Assembly: GCF_014699055.1 (NCBI RefSeq)
Contig: NZ_JACXAC010000002.1
Span: forward strand, 558,001-622,000
DNA from: Hymenobacter armeniacus
GTDB lineage: Bacteria; Bacteroidota; Bacteroidia; Cytophagales; Hymenobacteraceae
Direction of reading: 5' to 3'
DNA length: 64,000 nt
Made by a program: the position numbers and the translations under genes. The notes under the pieces were generated by a model. The model worked only from the letters and a program-made list of their open reading frames with translations. It made no database searches and was not told the DNA's origin. Below are positions 41,242-49,677 of the stretch, one piece after another (positions within the stretch are counted from its first letter, which is position 1; each line of letters starts with the position of its first letter).

Positions 41242-42788
41242 TGTTTGAGTCCGCCACTCGTAGAGACGCATATTTGCGTCTCGTCGTCCGCACAATCGAC
41301 GGCGATAGTTCAACGACGAGACGCAAATATGCGTCTCTACATCGTCTGCCATCTAAGCAGATTCTAGCTGCTGGTTTTTGCCTGTTCAGCTACACTGCCC
41401 ACGCCCAAACCGCCTCCCGCGACAGCGCCGAATACACCCTGCGCGTGGCCGCCAAAAAAACCATCAACAACTCCACCGTCGACGGCAAGGCGGGCTTTAC
41501 GGAGTACAAGAATTACCCCACGCGCACCGTGGCCACGCTGCAGGGCTTCAAGCCCGCCACCGTGAAGCTGGACAAGTACGGCGGGCGCCTCGACAAGAAG
41601 ACCAAGGCCACCGGCTTCTTCTACGTGAAGAAGGTGGACGGCCGCTGGTGGGCCGTGGACCCCGACGGCTACTACTTCCTGCACAACGCCCCGAACGACG
41701 TGCAGCCCGGCAGCTCGGAGCGCACCAAAAAGGCCCTGGCCGATAAGTACACCGACCGCGCCGGCTGGATGACGGCCACCCGCAAATTTCTGTTTGCCAA
41801 TGGCTTTAATGGGGCGGGGGCGTGGTCGGCCACCAAGGAGATTCAGGCCGAAAACCAGAAGGCCGACCAGCCGCTGGCCTACACCATCAACCTGGACCTG
41901 ATGAGCGGCTACGGCAGCAAGCGCGGCGGCACCTACGTGCAGCCCGGCCACAAAGGCTACCCCAACGACGTGATTTTTACCTTCGACCCCGGCTTTCAGG
42001 AGTACGTGGAAGAGCGCGCCAAATACCTGGCCAGCAACAAGAAGGACAAAAACCTCTTCGGCTATTTCTCCGACAACGAGATGCCGCTGCTGCGCAAAAA
42101 TCTCGACGGCTACCTCAAGCTGCCCACCACCGAGCCCGGCTACCAAGCCGCCAAAAAGTGGGCCGACGAGCGCAACATCACCCTCGAAACCATTACCGAC
42201 CAGAACCGCCAGGACTTCCTGGCCTACGCCGCCGACCGCTACTTCAGCATCGTGGCCACGGCCATGAAAAAGTACGACCCCAACCACATGTACCTCGGCT
42301 GCCGCTTCCACGGCGCCCAGCGCTACTACCCCGAGCTGATGAAAGTGGCCGGCAAGTACCTCGACGTGGTGAGCATCAATTATTACAACAACTGGACGCC
42401 CGAAAAAACCTGGGTGCGCGACTGGGAGCTTTTCGCCGGCAAGCCCTTCATGGTGACGGAATGGTACGTGAAAGGGGAGGATGCCCCCGGCCTGGCCAAC
42501 ACCGCCGGCGCCGGCTGGGTGGTGAAGACCCAGGCCGACCGCGGCCAGTTTTACCAGAATTTCACGCTGGGCCTGCTCGAATCGAAGAATTGCGTGGGCT
42601 GGCACTGGTTCAAGTACCAGGACAACGACCCCACCCTGGTGGGCGCCGAGCCCTCGAACACCAACGCCAACAAGGGCATCGTGGACAACTACCTGGAGCC
42701 CTACCCGCCGCTGCTGGACAAGATGCGCGAGCTCAACCAGCAGATGTACCACCTGGCCGATTTCTTCGACCAGCGCCAGCCGCAATAA
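41238..42788 (+). CDS. Putative agarase-like (GH50/GH-A clan) glycoside hydrolase with disturbed N-terminus
   Basis: A 516-codon frame. The enzyme part begins near residue 58. Features are GFFYVKKVDGRWWAVDPDGY (agarase/GH50-like opening), FGYFSDNEMPLL with probable acid/base Glu281, NYYNNWTPEKTW and FMVTEWYVKGED with probable nucleophile Glu408, then WHWFKYQDND. The signal-peptide core KQILAAGFCLFSYTAHAQ is encoded directly downstream of a family A palindrome (41260-41340), and no ATG lies between them. The frame stays open through the repeat to ATGs at 41238 and 41241 that overlap the GH2 stop codon (ATGA), so translation could be coupled. A CTG at 41346 is another possible start and would give a normal signal peptide. 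The exact start is uncertain. Confidence 0.75.
   Translation: MMFESATRRDAYLRLVVRTIDGDSSTTRRKYASLHRLPSKQILAAGFCLFSYTAHAQTASRDSAEYTLRVAAKKTINNSTVDGKAGFTEYKNYPTRTVATLQGFKPATVKLDKYGGRLDKKTKATGFFYVKKVDGRWWAVDPDGYYFLHNAPNDVQPGSSERTKKALADKYTDRAGWMTATRKFLFANGFNGAGAWSATKEIQAENQKADQPLAYTINLDLMSGYGSKRGGTYVQPGHKGYPNDVIFTFDPGFQEYVEERAKYLASNKKDKNLFGYFSDNEMPLLRKNLDGYLKLPTTEPGYQAAKKWADERNITLETITDQNRQDFLAYAADRYFSIVATAMKKYDPNHMYLGCRFHGAQRYYPELMKVAGKYLDVVSINYYNNWTPEKTWVRDWELFAGKPFMVTEWYVKGEDAPGLANTAGAGWVVKTQADRGQFYQNFTLGLLESKNCVGWHWFKYQDNDPTLVGAEPSNTNANKGIVDNYLEPYPPLLDKMRELNQQMYHLADFFDQRQPQ
41260..41340. repeat. Two-armed palindromic repeat, family A copy 3 (inside the 5' end of a gene)
   Basis: Perfect 28-base inverted arms (41260-41287 and 41313-41340, core GTAGAGACGCATAT) around a 25-base centre. 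It lies between the GH2 stop codon and the signal-peptide codons of the agarase-like gene. Confidence 0.92.
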
Positions 42789-42801
42789 TTGCCAAACCGA
42801 G

Positions 42802-42917
42802 GTAGAGACGCAACATGTTGCGTCTCTTCGTTGAACGACTGGAACCGCTCCGACCCCCAGACTCGCGCTCCCTAAACAACATCAGCAACGACAAGACGCA
42901 AAATATTGCGTCTCTAC
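42802..42917. repeat. Two-armed palindromic repeat, family A copy 4
   Basis: Left arm begins GTAGAGACGCAACATG, right arm ends TTGCGTCTCTAC; the arms are imperfect. The centre contains TTGAACG and CAACATCAGCAACGAC, which are also present in copy 5 at 47208, so the internal sequence is part of the element and not just the arms. Confidence 0.88.
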
Positions 42918-42925
42918 TCCGTTCC

Positions 42926-43795
42926 ATGAATTCCTGCCGCTTGCCTCTGCTATACTTCCTGCTCGTGGCCCTGCTGCCAACGACCGGGCTGCGCGCGCAA
43001 GCCCTGAAGCCGCGCCTGCGCCAAGCCGCAACGCCGCCTGCTAGAAAGGAGAAGTTCCGCCTCTACCTGCTCATCGGCCAGTCGAACATGGCCGGGCGCG
43101 GCCTGGTAGAAGCCGAGGACACCGTGCCCAACGCGCGCGTGCTGCGGCTGAACCCGGCCGGGCAGTGGGAAGTGGCCCAGGACCCCCTTCACTTCGATAA
43201 GGCCATTGCCGGCGTGGGGCCGGGTCTGAGCTTCGGCCGGCTGATGGCGGCGCAGGACCCCGGCCTCACCATTGGTTTGATTCCGTGCGCGGTGGGCGGC
43301 TCCGGCATCGACGCCTGGGTGCCCGGCGCCTACTTCGAAGGCACCAAAACCCATCCCTACGACGATGCCCTGGCCCGCGCCCGCACGGCCCTGCGCACGG
43401 GCACGCTGGCCGGCATCATCTGGCACCAGGGCGAAACCGACAGCACCCCCGAAAAAAGCGCCGCGTACGAGCAGAAGCTCCAGGCGCTGATTGCGCAGCT
43501 GCGCGCCGACCTGCGGGCGCCCGGCGTGCCCTTCGTGGCCGGGCAGCTGCCCGCTTTTCAGATAAACAAAGCCGGCCCCGACGGCCAGCCGCACCCGAAC
43601 GAAGCCGCCCGGCGCGTCAACCAGGCCGTGGCGGCACTAGCAGCTCAGGTTGCTAACTACGCCTACATCGGCGCCGAAGGCACGGCCGACATCGGCGACC
43701 ACACGCATTTCAACGCGGCGTCGGCCCGGCTGCTGGGCCGGCGCTACGCGGCCGCCATGCAGGCCTTGCACCGCCACCCTTCCCGCAAAAACTAA
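42926..43795 (+). CDS. Secreted SGNH-type carbohydrate esterase (sialate O-acetylesterase/CE6-like)
   Basis: A 289-residue exported esterase. The start MNSCRLPLLYFLLVALLPTT is just after the repeat at 42802-42917; the longer frame upstream would translate the repeat. Signal peptide is cut near RAQA. Catalytic blocks are LLIGQSNMAGRG (nucleophile Ser), PCAVGGSGIDAWVPG (oxyanion Gly), IIWHQGETDS (Asn/Gly/Glu block) and IGDHTHFNAASAR (Asp/His). These match the SASA domain of acetylxylan and sialate esterases (CE6-like). In this locus it probably removes O-acetyl groups from the target polysaccharide so that the glycosidases can act. Confidence 0.88.
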   Translation: MNSCRLPLLYFLLVALLPTTGLRAQALKPRLRQAATPPARKEKFRLYLLIGQSNMAGRGLVEAEDTVPNARVLRLNPAGQWEVAQDPLHFDKAIAGVGPGLSFGRLMAAQDPGLTIGLIPCAVGGSGIDAWVPGAYFEGTKTHPYDDALARARTALRTGTLAGIIWHQGETDSTPEKSAAYEQKLQALIAQLRADLRAPGVPFVAGQLPAFQINKAGPDGQPHPNEAARRVNQAVAALAAQVANYAYIGAEGTADIGDHTHFNAASARLLGRRYAAAMQALHRHPSRKN

Positions 43796-44012
43796 CCAAC
43801 CCCCTCTCTTCTCTGCCCGCCAGGGCATTGCGTATAGCTGGCGGCCGCCGGCCCGAAACACCCATTTCAACATAGCTCTGCCGGTTTACCCGCTGCTTCC
43901 TGGTGATGGTGGGAACGTACAACGGAAGCCTCGGGCGGGGGAGCTATGGCCGGTGGCCGCCAGTATTCGCACTTTTTTCCGGCCGCTCCGGTGGCTTTTT
44001 TCCGCTTTCCGA

Positions 44013-46268
44013 ATGACTCGTTTGCTTACCAAGCCGCTTCTGGTGCTGGGCCTGCTGCTGCCCGGCGCCGCCTCCCTGGCCCAGACCGCCGCGCCCGCGC
44101 CTTCCGCCAATGCCAGCATCGACCAGCGCGTGACGGCGCTGCTGGCCCAGATGACCCTGGAAGAGAAAGTGGGCCAGCTCAACCAGTATTCCGGCCGAGA
44201 AGTAACTGGCCCGGCCAGCGACCGCAAAAGCACCCTGCTCAGCAGCATCAGCAGCGGCAAAGTGGGCTCCATGCTGAACGTGAAAGGGGTGAAGGACACG
44301 CGCGAAATTCAGGCCGAAGCGCTGAAGTCGCGCCTCAAAATCCCGCTGCTTTTCAGCCTCGACGTCATCCACGGCTACCAGACCACCTTCCCGATTCCGC
44401 TGGGCGAGGCCGCTTCCTGGGACCTCGACGCCATTCGGCTGGGCGCGCACGTGGCCGCCCGCGAGGCGGCTGCTTCGGGCATTCACTGGACGTTTGCGCC
44501 CATGGTTGACGTGGGCCGCGACCCGCGCTGGGGCCGCGTGATGGAAGGCGCTGGTGAAGACACCTACCTCGGCTCCCAGATTGCCAAAGCCCGCGTGCTG
44601 GGTTTTCAGGGCGAAAAGCTGGGCGGCACCGATGCCGTGATGGCCTGCGCCAAGCACTTCGCCGCCTACGGGGCCGCCATCGGCGGGCGCGACTACAACG
44701 CCGTGGACCTCAGCCCCCAGCAGCTCTGGGAAACCTACCTGCCGCCCTTCAAGGCCGCCGCCGATGCCGGCGTGGCCACGTTCATGAACTCCTTCAACAC
44801 CCTGAACGGCGTGCCGGCCACCGGCAGCAGCTACCTGCAGCGCGACGTCCTGAAAGGCCAGTGGCAGTACCCCGGCTTCGTGGTGAGCGACTGGGGCTCC
44901 ATCGGCGAGCTGGTGACCTGGGGCTACGCCGCTGACAAGAAGGATGCAGCCCAAAAAGCCATCACGGCGGGTTCCGATATGGACATGGAAGCCGACGTGT
45001 ACAGCCAGAACCTGGCCCAGCTGGTGCAGAGCGGCAAGGTGAAAATGGAAGTGGTGGACGACGCCGTGCGCCGCATTCTGCGCAAGAAATTTGAGCTGGG
45101 CCTGTTCGACGACCCTTACCGCTTCTCGGATGAGAAGCGCGAGCAGCAAGTGCTGGCCGACCCGCAAAACCGCGCCGCCGCCCGCCAGATGGCCAAAAAG
45201 TCGCTGGTGCTGCTGAAAAACGAGCGCGCCACGCTGCCCCTCACCAAGCAGCTGCGCCGCATTGCCCTCATTGGCCCCGTGGCCAAGGCTAAGCGCGACC
45301 TCAACGGCAGCTGGACCGTGGACACCGACACCACGCGCATCACCTCGCTCTACGACGGCCTGCGCCAGCGCGCCGGCAAAGCCACCGAGGTGCTGTACGC
45401 CAAGGGCTGTGCGGTGACCGGCGACAGCCGCGCCGGCTTCGAGCAGGCCGTGGCCACGGCCCGCAACGCCGACCTCGTGGTGCTGGCCGTGGGCGAAGCC
45501 TGGGACATGAGCGGCGAGGCCAAGTCGCGCACCGACATCCACCTGCCCGGCGTGCAGGAAGAACTATTCAAAGCCCTGAAGGCCACGGGCAAGCCGGTGG
45601 CCGTGGTGGTGTTTGGCGGGCGTCCGCTCATTTTTGACGCCATTGCCGAGCAGGCCGATGCCATTCTCTACGCCTGGTGGCCCGGCTCGGAAGGCGGCCT
45701 GGCCCTGGCCGACGTGCTCTACGGCTACTACAACCCCGCGGGCAAGCTGCCCATCACCTTCCCCCGCAACGTGGGCCAGATTCCCATTGCCTACAACCAG
45801 CAGTACAACACCGGCCGCCCCGTCACCAAGCCGGGCGACATTCGCTACAAATCGGCCTACATCGACGCGCCCAGCACGCCGCGCTACGCCTTCGGCCACG
45901 GCCTGAGCTACACCACCTTCAAGTACTCCGACCTCAAAATCAGCCGCCCGCAGCTCAAAGCCGGCGAGTCGGTGCAGGTCAGCTTCACGCTCACCAACAC
46001 TGGCAAAGTGACCGGCGAGGAAGTGGCCCAACTCTACCTCCGCGACCCCGTGGCCTCGGTGGTGCGCCCGCTCAAGGAGCTGAAGGATTTCCGCAAAATC
46101 AGCCTCAAGCCCGGCAAAAGCCAAACCATCACCTTCACCCTCGACCCGAACAAGCTGGCTTTCTACAACAACCAGCTGCAGTGGGCCGCCGAGCCCGGCA
46201 CTTTCAATCTGATGGTGGGCAGCGCCTCCGACGACATCCGGCTCGAAGGCACGGTGGAACTGCAGTAG
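44013..46268 (+). CDS. bglX: GH3 beta-glucosidase (BglX-like)
   Basis: A 751-residue periplasmic exo-beta-glycosidase; the start MTRLLTKPLLVLGLLLPGAA gives a signal peptide cut after SLA. The N-terminal barrel begins IDQRVTALLAQMTLEEKVGQ and holds SLDVIHGYQTTFPIPL, GRDPRWGRVMEGAGED, KHFAAYGA and the nucleophile Asp293 in GFVVSDWGSIGEL. The alpha/beta sandwich domain follows (KSLVLLKNERATLPL), and a fibronectin-III-like domain closes the protein (VAQLYLRDPVASVVRPLKEL). BglX-type enzymes release terminal beta-linked glucose, xylose or galactose. It is complete. The upstream 217 bases carry no recognised signal. Confidence 0.95.
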   Translation: MTRLLTKPLLVLGLLLPGAASLAQTAAPAPSANASIDQRVTALLAQMTLEEKVGQLNQYSGREVTGPASDRKSTLLSSISSGKVGSMLNVKGVKDTREIQAEALKSRLKIPLLFSLDVIHGYQTTFPIPLGEAASWDLDAIRLGAHVAAREAAASGIHWTFAPMVDVGRDPRWGRVMEGAGEDTYLGSQIAKARVLGFQGEKLGGTDAVMACAKHFAAYGAAIGGRDYNAVDLSPQQLWETYLPPFKAAADAGVATFMNSFNTLNGVPATGSSYLQRDVLKGQWQYPGFVVSDWGSIGELVTWGYAADKKDAAQKAITAGSDMDMEADVYSQNLAQLVQSGKVKMEVVDDAVRRILRKKFELGLFDDPYRFSDEKREQQVLADPQNRAAARQMAKKSLVLLKNERATLPLTKQLRRIALIGPVAKAKRDLNGSWTVDTDTTRITSLYDGLRQRAGKATEVLYAKGCAVTGDSRAGFEQAVATARNADLVVLAVGEAWDMSGEAKSRTDIHLPGVQEELFKALKATGKPVAVVVFGGRPLIFDAIAEQADAILYAWWPGSEGGLALADVLYGYYNPAGKLPITFPRNVGQIPIAYNQQYNTGRPVTKPGDIRYKSAYIDAPSTPRYAFGHGLSYTTFKYSDLKISRPQLKAGESVQVSFTLTNTGKVTGEEVAQLYLRDPVASVVRPLKELKDFRKISLKPGKSQTITFTLDPNKLAFYNNQLQWAAEPGTFNLMVGSASDDIRLEGTVELQ

Positions 46269-46273
46269 CGGCC

Positions 46274-46353
46274 GGGCTTGCCCCGCCCAAACGGCCGCGC
46301 CGCCCATCTCATTTCTATCCCAATTCCTTTCCACGACGGGCGGGGGCAAGCCC
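46274..46353. repeat. Inverted repeat, family I (GGGCTTGCCCCGCCC)
   Basis: Left arm GGGCTTGCCCCGCCC (46274-46288) pairs with GGGCGGGGGCAAGCCC (46338-46353), one base bulged. It fills most of the gap between bglX and the SDR gene. Single copy in the window. Confidence 0.75.
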
Positions 46354-46369
46354 CGCACCCCACAACCTT

Positions 46370-47191
46370 ATGCCAACGCCCAACCAATTTTCATTAGCCG
46401 ATAAAGTCGTCGTCATCACCGGGGCCACCGGGGTGCTGGGCGCTTCCATGTCGCTGGCCGTGGCCGAGGCGGGTGCCAAAGTGGCCATTCTGGGCCGCAA
46501 CGCCGCGCGGGCCCAGGCGCGGGCCGAGGCCATTCGGGCCATTGGCGGCGAAGCGCTGGTGGTGCTCGGCGACGTGCTCGACCCGGCCCAGATGCGCGCC
46601 GCCTGCGACAAAATCATGACTGCCTGGGGCCGCATCGACGGGCTGGTGAACGCGGCGGGCGGCAACATGCCCGGCGCCACCGTGGGCCCCGACCAGAACC
46701 TGTTCGACGTGGGCATTGAAGACACCCGCCGCGCCGTCGATTTGAACCTGTTCGGCACCGTGATTCCGACCACCGTGTTTGGCCGCGTGATGGCGGGGCA
46801 GGGCACGGGCTCCATCGTCAACATTTCCTCGCTCACGGCCCAGCGCCCGCTCACCCGCGTGATGGGCTACACCCTGGCCAAAACGGCCATCGAGGGCTAC
46901 ACCCGCTGGATGGCCAACGAGCTGGGCCAGCGCTACGGCGGCGGCATCCGCATGAATGCCATTGCGCCCGGCGTGTTTCTCACCGAGCAAAACCGCAGCC
47001 TGCTGGTGGCCGCCGACGGCTCGCACACCGACCGTGCCCGCAAGTTCATCGACCACACGCCCTTCCAGCGCTTCGGCGAGCCCGAAGAGCTAACCGGCAC
47101 GCTCATTTACCTGCTCAGCAACGCCTCCCGCTTCGTGAACGGCGAAACGGTGGTGGTAGATGGTGGCTTCAATGCCTTCAGCGGGGTATAA
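46370..47191 (+). CDS. SDR oxidoreductase, probable D-mannonate/fructuronate reductase
   Basis: A 273-residue short-chain dehydrogenase. The start MPTPNQFSLADKVVVITGAT leads straight to the TGATGVLGASM cofactor site. NAAGGNMPGATVGPDQNLF is the NNAG region with a Gly/Pro-rich insertion typical of mannonate oxidoreductase-type SDRs. Catalytic Ser is in NISSLTAQRPL and the Tyr-x3-Lys is YTLAKTAIEG. The next gene is mannonate dehydratase, so the likely reaction is NAD(P)H-dependent reduction of fructuronate to mannonate, replacing the unrelated long-chain UxuB. This role rests mainly on gene order and similarity. Confidence 0.85.
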   Translation: MPTPNQFSLADKVVVITGATGVLGASMSLAVAEAGAKVAILGRNAARAQARAEAIRAIGGEALVVLGDVLDPAQMRAACDKIMTAWGRIDGLVNAAGGNMPGATVGPDQNLFDVGIEDTRRAVDLNLFGTVIPTTVFGRVMAGQGTGSIVNISSLTAQRPLTRVMGYTLAKTAIEGYTRWMANELGQRYGGGIRMNAIAPGVFLTEQNRSLLVAADGSHTDRARKFIDHTPFQRFGEPEELTGTLIYLLSNASRFVNGETVVVDGGFNAFSGV

Positions 47192-47207
47192 TTGGACCGC
47201 GGAACAA

Positions 47208-47330
47208 TGTAGAGACGCAACTTATTGCGTCTCGCCGTTGAACGTCCGGCACCGCGCCGCCTGCAAAATCGTAGCCGCGCAATCATAACAACATCAGCAA
47301 CGACGAGACGCAACATATTGCGTCTCTACA
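47208..47330. repeat. Two-armed palindromic repeat, family A copy 5
   Basis: Left arm TGTAGAGACGCAACTT..., right arm ...ATTGCGTCTCTACA, with internal TTGAACG and AACATCAGCAACGACGAG shared with copy 4. It lies between the SDR gene and uxuA and ends 14 bases before the uxuA start codon, so the uxuA mRNA leader would carry the hairpin. Confidence 0.9.
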
Positions 47331-47344
47331 ACTCCTGCCATAAA

Positions 47345-48514
47345 ATGCCCATCATTCAAAGCTGGCGCTGGTACGGCCCCAATGACCCCGTGAGCCTGGC
47401 CGACATCCGCCAGGCCGGCGCCACCGACGTGGTGACGGCCCTGCACCACGTGCCCAACGGCCAGGTCTGGTCCGTGGAAGAAATCACCAAGCGCCAGGCC
47501 GAAGTGGCCGCCGCCGGCCTCGCGTGGAGCGTGGTGGAAAGCGTGCCCGTGCACGAAAACATCAAAACCCGCACCGGCGACTTCCTGCGCTACATCGCCA
47601 ACTACCAGCAGAGCCTGCGCAACCTGGCGGCTTGCGGCATCTTCACGGTGACGTATAATTTCATGCCCGTGCTGGACTGGACGCGCACCGACCTGGCCTA
47701 CGAGGTGGAAGACGGCTCCCGGGCCCTGCGCTTCGAAAAAGCCGCCTTCGTGGCCTTCGATGCGCTGCTGTTGAAGCGGCAAAACGCCGCCCAGGACTAC
47801 ACCGCCGAGGAGCTGGCCCGGGCCGACGCCCGCCTGGCCGCCATGAGCGACGACGAAAAGCAGTTGCTGCAGCGCAACATCATTGCCGGCCTGCCGGGCA
47901 GCGAAGAAAGCTTCACGCTGGCCCAGTTTCAGCAGGCGCTTGATGCCTACCAGGGCATCGACGCGGCCTGCCTGCGCGAGCATTTGATTCTGTTTCTGCA
48001 GGAAATTGTGCCGGTGGCCGAGGAGGTGGGCATCAACCTGGCCATTCACCCCGACGACCCGCCGTACCCCATTCTGGGCCTGCCGCGCGTGGTGAGTACT
48101 GCAGCCGATGTAGCCGCCCTGGCCGCCGCTGTGCCCTCGCCCGCCAACGGGCTGTGCTTCTGCACCGGCTCCTTTGGCGTGCGGGCTGATAATGACCTAC
48201 CCGCCATGGTGCATCAGTTTGCCGAGCGCATTCATTTCATCCACCTGCGCAGCACCCAGCGCGACGCCGACGGCAATTTCTACGAAGCCAACCACCTGGA
48301 AGGCGACGTGGACATGTACGCCGTGATGCGCGAGCTGGTGCTGGCCATGCGCCGGCGCGGCGTGCGCCTGCCCATGCGCCCCGACCACGGCCACCAGATG
48401 CTCGACGACCTCAAGAAGAAAACCAACCCGGGCTACTCGGCCATCGGCCGCCTGCGCGGCCTGGCCGAGCTGCGGGGCCTCGAATTGGGTATCAGCCGCG
48501 GGCTGGACGCCTAG
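47345..48514 (+). CDS. uxuA: Mannonate dehydratase
   Basis: A 389-residue UxuA that dehydrates D-mannonate to 2-keto-3-deoxygluconate, with Fe2+/Mn2+. The start [20 protein letters not shown] is the classical UxuA opening; the frame upstream reads through the repeat. Family blocks are [66 protein letters not shown] (metal and substrate His/Asp), [26 protein letters not shown] and [20 protein letters not shown]. It is full length. It closes the polysaccharide locus and defines glucuronate as the likely end product to be used. uxaC and the KDG kinase/aldolase are not in the window. Confidence 0.97.
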   Translation: MPIIQSWRWYGPNDPVSLADIRQAGATDVVTALHHVPNGQVWSVEEITKRQAEVAAAGLAWSVVESVPVHENIKTRTGDFLRYIANYQQSLRNLAACGIFTVTYNFMPVLDWTRTDLAYEVEDGSRALRFEKAAFVAFDALLLKRQNAAQDYTAEELARADARLAAMSDDEKQLLQRNIIAGLPGSEESFTLAQFQQALDAYQGIDAACLREHLILFLQEIVPVAEEVGINLAIHPDDPPYPILGLPRVVSTAADVAALAAAVPSPANGLCFCTGSFGVRADNDLPAMVHQFAERIHFIHLRSTQRDADGNFYEANHLEGDVDMYAVMRELVLAMRRRGVRLPMRPDHGHQMLDDLKKKTNPGYSAIGRLRGLAELRGLELGISRGLDA

Positions 48515-48547
48515 GCCCGAACAACATCCCGGCCGCCCATGGGCACA

Positions 48548-48579
48548 AAAAAGCCCCGCTCAGCTGAGCGGGGCTTTTT
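48548..48579. terminator. Bidirectional terminator between uxuA and the Spy-like gene
   Basis: Perfect 16-base palindrome AAAAAGCCCCGCTCAG/CTGAGCGGGGCTTTTT with T runs on both strands, between convergent genes. Confidence 0.92.
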
Positions 48580-48600
48580 GTTTGAGGGCTGCGCGAAGGC

Positions 48601-49176
48601 TTACTTGTCGGTTTTCACTTTCACCTTGTCGGCTTTGGCCTTGGCTTTGGCTTCCTTGATTTTCAGCTTGTCTTCTTTGGCTTTGATTTTGTCGCCATCG
48701 TCGGTTTTGGCCTTCATCTTGTCGATGCCGGCGCCGTCGGGGCCGCCCATGCCGGGGCCACCCATGCCACGCCCGCCGCGGCTCATGCGGTCGGCTTCCA
48801 TGGCGGTGTATTTGGTGTACTGGTCGGCGGTCAGCACTTCCTTAAACTGGGCGTCGTACTTGGTGCGCATGGCCTGCATTTGGGTGCGCATGGCTTCGCG
48901 GTCGCCGCCCGCCATCTGGCCGCGCATCGACTGCATTTCCTGGCCGCGGGCCATCATGATTTGCTGCACTTTGGCGGCCTGGTCGGAGCTGAGGCCCAGC
49001 TCCTGGGTCATGCGCTCGGTCTGGCGCTTGGCCATTTCTTCGGGCGAGCCTTGCATGCGGCCGTAGCCGCGGCCCGGGCCCTGCATGCCAGCGGCGTCGG
49101 GGGAGGTGGTTTGCGCGGCGGCGGTGCCCACGGTGAAGGCGCACGCGGCGAACAGAGGCAACAGGTACTTTTTCAT
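48601..49176 (-). CDS. Spy/LTXXQ-like periplasmic protein with Lys/Asp/Glu-rich tail
   Basis: A 191-residue exported protein with signal peptide MKKYLLPLFAACAFTVGTAAAQ. Residues about 45-125 are helical and Met/Gln-rich, in the style of Spy/CpxP-family and Bacteroidota DUF4890 proteins: EEMAKRQTERMTQELGLSSD, AKVQQIMMARGQEMQSMRGQ, FKEVLTADQYTKYTAMEADR. A Gly/Met-rich stretch (GGRGMGGPGMGGPDG) follows, and then a tail of alternating Lys (KIKAKEDKLKIKEAKAKAKA). These proteins are envelope stress chaperones or metal-responsive proteins in other bacteria; here the role is inferred. Confidence 0.8.
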   Translation of the reverse strand: MKKYLLPLFAACAFTVGTAAAQTTSPDAAGMQGPGRGYGRMQGSPEEMAKRQTERMTQELGLSSDQAAKVQQIMMARGQEMQSMRGQMAGGDREAMRTQMQAMRTKYDAQFKEVLTADQYTKYTAMEADRMSRGGRGMGGPGMGGPDGAGIDKMKAKTDDGDKIKAKEDKLKIKEAKAKAKADKVKVKTDK

Positions 49177-49234
49177 GGAAGAGAAAATGAGGGTGAGAAA
49201 TTGAAAAAAACGGAGCTGATGGAATGACCGCGAA

Positions 49235-49267
49235 AAAGCCCCGTTCCAAAGCTTAGAACGGGACTTT
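49235..49267 (-). terminator. Terminator of the 127-residue repeat protein gene
   Basis: Stem AAAGCCCCGTTC / GAACGGGACTTT (49235-49246 with 49256-49267; one mismatch) followed on the minus strand by CTTTTTCG, 27 bases after the stop codon at 49294. Confidence 0.75.
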
Positions 49268-49293
49268 GACGGCGGAGTTGGCTTGGCGACGAA

Positions 49294-49677
49294 CTAGCGG
49301 CGGCCGTACTGGCGGTGGGCAGCCTCCCAGCGGGCGCGTTCCTGGGCTTCGCGCTGCGCCCGGATTTGGGCTTCGCGCTGGGCGCGCTGCTGGGCTTCCC
49401 AGCGGGCCCGTTCCTGGGCCGTTACGCGGTGGTTGCGGTCGTAGCCATAGTTCTGGTTGCGGTCGAAGTGGTCATCGTCGCGGCGGTCGTTGCGGTGGGC
49501 GGCTTCCCAGCGGGCTCTCTCGGCGGCGGTCACGCGGTGGTTGCGGTCGTAGCCGTAGTTGAAGTCTTTGCTGTTGCGGTCGTCGTAGCGGTGGTCGAAA
49601 GGACCTTCGGCGGCAAAGGCGGCCGACGACGTGAACAGGGCAGCGGCGGCGAGGAGGGAAAACAAGGAGGCTTTCAT
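49294..49677 (-). CDS. Small exported Arg/Glu/Asn-rich protein with internal repeats
   Basis: A 127-residue protein. The start MKASLFSLLAAAALFTSSAA gives a signal peptide ending AFA-AEG; the longer upstream frame is not convincing. The mature part contains two copies of YGYDRNHRVTAxERARWEA (about residues 41-59 and 77-95) joined by a basic/acidic linker (NDRRDDDHFDRNQN), then the 8-residue period QRAQREAQIRAQREAQ and a third ERARWEAAHR. The mature protein should be extremely charged and helical. I know no family; it resembles other small secreted Bacteroidota repeat proteins of unknown role. Confidence 0.7.
   Translation of the reverse strand: MKASLFSLLAAAALFTSSAAFAAEGPFDHRYDDRNSKDFNYGYDRNHRVTAAERARWEAAHRNDRRDDDHFDRNQNYGYDRNHRVTAQERARWEAQQRAQREAQIRAQREAQERARWEAAHRQYGRR

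Noticed and set aside
43796..44012. Possible gene between the esterase and bglX (frame open from 43650)
   Set aside because: The frame only extends the bglX frame upstream; the translation is Pro/Arg-rich and bglX has a clear signal-peptide start at 44013.
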